Assembly (NCBI GenBank): GCA_041484525.1
Contig: JBGPHT010000158.1
Span: 1-17,895, forward strand
DNA length: 17,895 nucleotides
Reading direction: 5' to 3'
Origin: JBGPHT01 sp041484525
GTDB taxonomy: Bacteria; Acidobacteriota; Terriglobia; Bryobacterales; Bryobacteraceae
In this document: positions 13,305-17,895 of the stretch, one piece after another
Layout: every line of letters begins with the position of its first letter
How positions within the stretch are numbered: the first letter of the stretch is position 1
The notes under the pieces: model-generated
What the model saw: only the letters and a program-made list of their open reading frames with translations
What the model was told of the DNA's origin: nothing
The model's database searches: none
Position numbers and translations under genes: made by a program

Positions 13305-16300
13305 TCAGAAGCTAAGCCGCGCAGCGAGTTGCGCAGTGCGGGGCGACCGCGAGCTCGAGATCGTTCCAAAATCCGCGGCGCCGAACGTGAAGCCGGGAAC
13401 ATTGAAGATCGCGCGGTTGAGCAGATTGTAGAATTCACCGCGCAGGTCGAACTTCCAGTGCTCGGCGATCGCGAAACTCTTCTCCAGAGTGACATCGGTA
13501 GTCACTACGGGTGCCCCTCGCAGGCAGGAGCGCGGCGAATTCCCAAACGTGAGCGCCGGCGGATTTGCGTATGCCGAAGTATCGAACCAGCGGCCGACCG
13601 TGCGCTCATCGGACGACAAGGACGAATTACGCAGCAGGTTCGGCCGCAGCGATCCGGCTGGAAAAGCATTGGTGGTGTTGGCGGTCGTGATGACCGTGAA
13701 AGTGGGGCCGGATTCTGCGGTCTCGAGCAGGCCGACTTTCCAGCCGCCCAATACGCCATTCACAATCCGATTGCCCTTGAACTTGCGGACCTCATAGAGA
13801 AGCGTCACCAGCAAACGCTGCGGCACGTCGCTTCCGCTCAGCCCCTTGTCCAGACGGCGATTGTACGCGTCCATATAGCTGCCGGTGGACCCGAACTCCT
13901 GCGACGCTTCCACGTCATCCAGGAATTTCGAAAACGTGTAATGCGCCAGGAATGAAAAAGAGCCGCTCATCCGCTCTTCCGCTCGAATGAACCCGCCATG
14001 GTATGTCGAGTTACCGATCGACGGGTTGATCCAGGTCACGTTGTTGAATTGCGGAAAGGGGCGGACCAGTTGCGCCGCGCCCGAAGTCATGAGTTGCGGT
14101 GGAACCTCGTTCAAGCTGAGATCGTTGGCAGTCAGGTGGTGGCTGACGTTGCCGATGTATCCCACTTCGACGAGCATGTCCCTCGCCACCTCGCGCTGCA
14201 CGCCAAAGTTGTACTGATACGAAATCGGCGCCACCTGCTTCGGGTTGAAGAAGGCCACGGACGTGTTCACCTTTTGGCCAACCGGCACGGCGCCGAAGGC
14301 CGGTGTGAGCGGTTGGCGCGCCGCCACCGGGAATCCATTGCGCAACTGAAGCGAACTCTGAGTCTCCGCCTGCGCCACTGAGTAGCTTGCGGCAGTGGAG
14401 AATCCGAGAGAAGCCACGTCGCCAATTGTGTTACTCACCGTGGGGCCGTAGAAGAAGCCGGCGCCGCCGCGGATCACGGTTTCATGTTTTCCCGGAAGCC
14501 GGTAGGCGAAGCCGAGACGCGGTCCGAAGTTGTTGAAGTCGGTAGCAAACGCCCGCTCCGGTGTGCCGTTGACACCGGCAAACGTCACCACGCCCGGAGT
14601 GCCGGAGACCGGATTGATGGCCAACGGATCGAACGAATTCATTTTGTTGCCTTCGACGTAGCGCGGAAACTCGACCTCCCAGCGCAGACCGCCATTGACC
14701 GTCAGGCGATCCGATACGCGCCAGTCATCTTGGGCATACAGCGCCAGATACGACGCGCGCGAAGGGATCTTATCCGAAACCTGGATACTCGCCGCGTTCA
14801 CCTCGCCGAGAAGAAAACTGGCCAACGAGTTTCCCGTGGTAGACGACGAGCCCGGCAGATCCGTGATCAGCGGACTGATGGTGAAGTTGCCGGCTGAGCC
14901 GCGGTCGCGGATCTCGTCGTTCGCGCCCTTGCGGTATTCTGCGCCGAACTTCAGCGCGTGGCGGCCGCGAATCCACGAGAGAGCTTCTAGGAACTGCTGG
15001 TCGAGAATGGGTGTCTGAAAGCGGTAGACCATGGTGGGATTGCCCAGCGCCGCTCCCGTGGTGGGCACGGTAACGTTGCCGGCCACGAATCCCGCGGGCA
15101 CGCCGTAACCGGGAATCGTGAATGACGGAAAGGCGGCGTCGGTTACTCCCGTCAAGCCGATCTTCGCCGCCAGATTGTCGCCATAGCCCGGCCGGGAATC
15201 CAAAAACTTGCGGCGCAGATAGGTGTACCGGAAATCGTTCGTCAGGTTAGAGCGGAAAATATGCGTGTACGATCCCAATATGGTCTGCACGCGCACGTCG
15301 GTGATGTCCGCCAGCGGATCGGCCGCGGGGATTCCATAGGTGCCGCTGTTATTGGTGTTCGCATCGTTGATGTAGTACCGCGCGCTCACCAGATCCGTGG
15401 CGCGAAATTGGTGATCGAGCCGCCCCACCACGATGTCCCGATTGAGCACGTTGCGGCTGCCGCCCACGTAGTTATTGGCGTTGGTGGCGGTGCCGGCGCG
15501 ATTCGGTAGCGGGAAATAGTTCATGGCGGCGAGCGCCACCGGGTCGAAGCGCTGCGTGGGAATCACGTTACCCGCGAACGGCTGTCGCGTGGCCGCCGTC
15601 GAGCCCGTCGCCGGATCGTAGATCGGAATCAGCTTTCCCGCGGTGCTGCGCAGATCGGAAAAATCCCCCTGGCGGTTGAGCAGCGTCGGAACCGTGGAAG
15701 CTGTCTCGAAACTGGTCAATTGGCACGTCTGCTCCCACGTCACGAAGAAATGCGTCTTGTCCTTTCGGATGGGCCCGCCGAAGCTCCCGCCGTATTGGTT
15801 CAACCTCACCGGCGCGCGGGTCGCGGCAAAAAAGTTGCGCGCGTTGAAGACATCGTTCTGCAGCGACTCAAACAGGCTGCCGTGATACTGGTTGGTCCCG
15901 GAGCGCGTCGTCATGGTCACGATGCCGCCAGTCGAATGTCCGTACTCGGCTGAATAATTATTGGCGATCACCTTGAACTCCTGCATGGCGTCCACCGGCA
16001 AACTCGTGAGCTGCTGCGGCCTGGTAAGACCCACGGCGTTCGATACGTTGCCTCCGTCGAGCGTGAAATTCTGGTTGCGCGCCCGGCCGCCGGCCACGCT
16101 GAATACCGGATAGTTCTCCGCCGTGCCTGCGCCCGTATCGATCATCACCACACCGGGCGCGAGGGCCGCAAGGGAAGACGCCGCGCGATTCGGCAGCGGA
16201 AGCCCCGACAACATTTGCCGGTTCACCACCTGCCCGACATTCGAAGTCTGCGACTCGGTGAGCGGCTGGGACTCCGTGACCGTGACCGTCTCGGAAGCCT

Positions 16301-16631
16301 TTCCCAACTCGAGCGCCAGGTCCAACGCGACGACCTGTCCGACTTCCACAGTGACAGGTCCGCGAATCATTTTCTGGAACCCGTCGGATTCGACTTCGAC
16401 GCGGTACGATCCGGGCAGCAAAGATCCGGCCCGGAACAGGCCGGTTTCGTTGGTCAATGTGGATTGCTGCGCACCGGTCTGCTCGTTGACGACCTTGACC
16501 TTTGCGCCGGGGATGACCGATCCCGTGGCGTCTTTGATCGTGCCCGAGATGGTGCTCGTGCCGCTCTGCGCTGCCGCCAGCGCCGAAAAAATCACGCCCA
16601 AGATGAGCAGCTTCGTCTTCCCGGTCCACAT
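13305..16631 (-). CDS. Oar-like TonB-dependent outer-membrane receptor
   Basis: 1108 residues, normal for the acidobacterial Oar-like family. In order: a signal peptide (residues 1-22, ending SALAAAQ); a carboxypeptidase-regulatory-like Ig-type domain at about 25-110 (ISGTIKDATGSVIPGAKVKV, LLPGSYRVEVESDGFQK); a plug domain (VVNRQMLSGLPLPNRAASSL, FTLDGGNVSNAVGL, EFKVIANNYSAEYGHSTGG); and a long beta barrel ending in Phe (AARLSF), the usual outer-membrane insertion signal. Such receptors import or bind large ligands, often oligosaccharides or peptides; the ligand here is unknown. Its position next to sugar-oxidation genes makes a saccharide plausible. The gene is intact, unlike many neighbours. 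No Shine-Dalgarno is obvious before the ATG, only an AT-rich leader. Confidence 0.93.
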   Translation of the reverse strand: MWTGKTKLLILGVIFSALAAAQSGTSTISGTIKDATGSVIPGAKVKVVNEQTGAQQSTLTNETGLFRAGSLLPGSYRVEVESDGFQKMIRGPVTVEVGQVVALDLALELGKASETVTVTESQPLTESQTSNVGQVVNRQMLSGLPLPNRAASSLAALAPGVVMIDTGAGTAENYPVFSVAGGRARNQNFTLDGGNVSNAVGLTRPQQLTSLPVDAMQEFKVIANNYSAEYGHSTGGIVTMTTRSGTNQYHGSLFESLQNDVFNARNFFAATRAPVRLNQYGGSFGGPIRKDKTHFFVTWEQTCQLTSFETASTVPTLLNRQGDFSDLRSTAGKLIPIYDPATGSTAATRQPFAGNVIPTQRFDPVALAAMNYFPLPNRAGTATNANNYVGGSRNVLNRDIVVGRLDHQFRATDLVSARYYINDANTNNSGTYGIPAADPLADITDVRVQTILGSYTHIFRSNLTNDFRYTYLRRKFLDSRPGYGDNLAAKIGLTGVTDAAFPSFTIPGYGVPAGFVAGNVTVPTTGAALGNPTMVYRFQTPILDQQFLEALSWIRGRHALKFGAEYRKGANDEIRDRGSAGNFTISPLITDLPGSSSTTGNSLASFLLGEVNAASIQVSDKIPSRASYLALYAQDDWRVSDRLTVNGGLRWEVEFPRYVEGNKMNSFDPLAINPVSGTPGVVTFAGVNGTPERAFATDFNNFGPRLGFAYRLPGKHETVIRGGAGFFYGPTVSNTIGDVASLGFSTAASYSVAQAETQSSLQLRNGFPVAARQPLTPAFGAVPVGQKVNTSVAFFNPKQVAPISYQYNFGVQREVARDMLVEVGYIGNVSHHLTANDLSLNEVPPQLMTSGAAQLVRPFPQFNNVTWINPSIGNSTYHGGFIRAEERMSGSFSFLAHYTFSKFLDDVEASQEFGSTGSYMDAYNRRLDKGLSGSDVPQRLLVTLLYEVRKFKGNRIVNGVLGGWKVGLLETAESGPTFTVITTANTTNAFPAGSLRPNLLRNSSLSSDERTVGRWFDTSAYANPPALTFGNSPRSCLRGAPVVTTDVTLEKSFAIAEHWKFDLRGEFYNLLNRAIFNVPGFTFGAADFGTISSSRSPRTAQLAARLSF

Positions 16632-16690
16632 TTATTTTGTAAACATACCTATCTCTATCGAGAATAGTATGATTGAGGGAAATCGTCAAC
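16632..16690 (-). promoter_or_regulatory. AT-rich leader and probable promoter of receptor gene
   Basis: The 60 bases before the receptor start are strikingly AT-rich for this window. They contain an imperfect inverted repeat at 16649-16667 (minus strand CTAT-T-CTC, GATA, GAG-ATAG, one bulged T) about 18 bases from the ATG. It may be an operator or a short 5'-UTR hairpin. I cannot place a -35/-10 pair with confidence. Confidence 0.35.
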
Positions 16691-16816
16691 TCCCCGGCAC
16701 TACGCTTCTGGTACCCGGACATCCAAGAGCGTCCGATCAGGGCTGAAAGGACTGCCGGGAGAAGCCAACCTATCGCTCCACACTCCTTAATTCGCAAGAC
16801 CGGCGTGAGCAGAATT

Positions 16817-16997
16817 TCAAAAGAGGATCAGTGAGACGATGATTCCAACCGGGAAGATCGCGACGAATAGAAACCCGGTGGGCCTGTCCCACACAGAAGG
16901 ACGGCTGGCTCAGGAGCATCCCAGCGCCCAGGAGCCAGTAGCGGAAAGCAGCATGTCCAATCCACCAAACGGCCCTGATGTCAACATCCGGCATCAA
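16817..16997 (-). pseudogene. Possible remnant of a small membrane protein
   Basis: Two minus-strand frames look like consecutive pieces of one hydrophobic protein. One reads AFRYWLLGAGMLLSQPS. The other, one base out of phase, reads VWDRPTGFLFVAIFPVGI then IVSLILF and a TGA at 16817-16819. A single indel near 16905 would join them into a two-helix C-terminus. No family is recognised. The plus-strand frame over the same bases has an implausible composition. It could equally be chance in a 470-bp gap. Confidence 0.22.
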
Positions 16998-17104
16998 GGG
17001 TTAAGACACCAACTTGGACGCTGTCGTTCCCCCCTCCGCCTGTCTATGGTTTTCATCGCCGCCCTAAAGGTGATAAGACATAGTGGGAAGAATTGGAGGG
17101 AACT
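16998..17104 (+). promoter_or_regulatory. Upstream region of Gfo/Idh/MocA gene with strong RBS
   Basis: Apparently noncoding. It ends in GGAGGG (17095-17100), a strong Shine-Dalgarno four to five bases from the ATG at 17105, which fixes that start. No clear -35/-10 pair is seen. Confidence 0.5.
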
Positions 17105-17895
17105 ATGGACCGTCGTCGATTCCTGCAATCGAGTGTTGCCGGGCTGGCTCTGTCGGCCGCCGGCCGTTATAGCGCCGAGGCTGCCGATCTGCCTGCCAAA
17201 CGGGTGGGGCTGATCGGTTGCGGATGGTATGGCAAGTCGGACCTCTTCCGGTTGGTCCAGGTGGCGCCGGTCGAGATTGTCTCGCTCTGCGACGTCGAAC
17301 AGCGGAATCTGGACGAGGCTGCGAAGTGGGCCGTCGAGCGGCAGGTATCAAAAAAGAAACCGCGGCTGTTCAGGGACTACCGCGAGATGCTGAAGCAGGG
17401 CGACCTCGACATGGTGGAGATCGCCACGCCGGACCATTGGCACGCCTTGGCGACGATCGAGGCAGCCAAGGCAGGCGTCGACATCTACGTACAGAAGCCG
17501 ATCAGCGTGGATGTGGTCGAGGGCCAGGCCATGGTGGCGGCGGCGCGCAAATACAAGCGCGTGGTACAGGTGGGCACGCAGCGGCGCAGCACGCCGCACC
17601 TCATTGAGGCGCGCGATCTCGTCAAGGAAGGAAGACTCGGCACGGTGGGCCTGGTGGAGATTTACTCCTACGGCGGCGGCCGGCCTACGATGGCGCAGAC
17701 GGCGCCCGTGCCCGAGACCCTGGACTGGGAGTTCTGGGTGGGACCGGCGCCGATGATGGCGTACAGCCCCGACATCCAGACTAATGGGCGGCAGTTCAAG
17801 GAGTATGGCACCGGCACCATCGGGGACATGGGCATCCACATGTTCGACATGGTGCGCTGGTTCATGGGCCTGGGTTGGCCGAAGCGCATCTCGTC
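17105..17895 (+). CDS. Gfo/Idh/MocA family oxidoreductase, Tat-exported (3' end outside window)
   Basis: The first 263 residues of an NAD(P)-dependent oxidoreductase; the frame is still open at the right edge. It has an N-terminal Tat signal (MDRRRFLQSS, hydrophobic ALSAAG). A Rossmann fold follows with VGLIGCGWYGKSD at 34-46 and CDVEQRN, then ATPDHWHA at 108-114 and YVQKP with the catalytic-type Lys131. The usual EKP motif reads QKP here, as in many planctomycete and acidobacterial homologues. The C-terminal sheet domain begins around 160, with GDMGIHMFD at 240-248 giving the active-site His245. The family oxidises or reduces sugars, inositols and similar compounds, often with tightly bound cofactor, which suits Tat export. 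The substrate cannot be told from sequence; the neighbours suggest carbohydrate. Confidence 0.92.
   Translation, partial: MDRRRFLQSSVAGLALSAAGRYSAEAADLPAKRVGLIGCGWYGKSDLFRLVQVAPVEIVSLCDVEQRNLDEAAKWAVERQVSKKKPRLFRDYREMLKQGDLDMVEIATPDHWHALATIEAAKAGVDIYVQKPISVDVVEGQAMVAAARKYKRVVQVGTQRRSTPHLIEARDLVKEGRLGTVGLVEIYSYGGGRPTMAQTAPVPETLDWEFWVGPAPMMAYSPDIQTNGRQFKEYGTGTIGDMGIHMFDMVRWFMGLGWPKRIS

Noticed and set aside
16839..17213. 124-codon plus-strand frame before the oxidoreductase
   Set aside because: Its composition is not protein-like, it overlaps the oxidoreductase start and strong RBS out of frame, and it has no recognisable motif.

Overview
The window is GC-rich and fits a soil-type member of the Acidobacteriota (Bryobacterales/Solibacter-like). 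This rests on gene content, not on a marker gene. The supporting content is an Oar-type TonB-dependent receptor of about 1100 residues with an N-terminal carboxypeptidase-regulatory-like domain, an exosortase/PEP-CTERM locus, Tat-exported redox enzymes, a PQQ dehydrogenase fused to two N-terminal haem c domains, and a Tat-exported Gfo/Idh/MocA oxidoreductase. No rRNA, tRNA, CRISPR array or intact transposase was seen.

Layout. (1) Positions 1-1149 are a decayed zone. A minus-strand fragment of an HtrA/DegQ serine protease meets, head to head at about 420-437, the C-terminal half of a plus-strand NhaP-type Na+/H+ antiporter that carries a frameshift and a 36-bp direct repeat. (2) Positions 1211-4953, minus strand, are a compact PEP-CTERM sorting locus: a PEP-CTERM substrate protein, a PrsT-like TPR lipoprotein and an exosortase. 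(3) Positions 5103-7872, plus strand, hold a molybdenum hydroxylase of the isoquinoline 1-oxidoreductase/aldehyde dehydrogenase type. It has a [2Fe-2S] subunit and a Tat-targeted molybdopterin subunit, the latter broken near 7324-7392 by a duplicated segment and a frameshift. (4) Positions 7876-9906, minus strand, hold a Tat-exported SelA-like PLP enzyme fused to a beta-barrel-like domain, frameshifted near 9611. It is coupled by an ATGA overlap to an RraA-like aldolase remnant, which is in turn fused to the C-terminus of an unrelated protein. (5) Positions 9988-13304, plus strand, hold a PQQ dehydrogenase with two cytochrome c domains, coupled by ATGA to an SMP-30/gluconolactonase-type lactonase. 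(6) Positions 13305-16631, minus strand, hold the TonB-dependent receptor. Positions 16632-17104 are mostly noncoding. A Gfo/Idh/MocA oxidoreductase runs off the right edge from 17105.

How they may work together. Almost every enzyme between 5.1 and 17.9 kb carries a Sec or Tat signal, so the window looks like an envelope oxidation/catabolic island next to an outer-membrane receptor. PQQ dehydrogenase plus lactonase is the classic pair for aldose to aldonolactone to aldonate. The divergent SelA-like enzyme plus RraA-like aldolase could in principle continue from an aldonate or aminoaldonate to a 2-keto-3-deoxy acid and then pyruvate. That is a hypothesis drawn from family roles and gene order.

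The other notable theme is damage. At least five genes carry frameshifts, stops or fusion junctions within 10 kb. This means either active decay and rearrangement or an assembly with local errors, and the reads should be checked before any biology is built on the broken genes.
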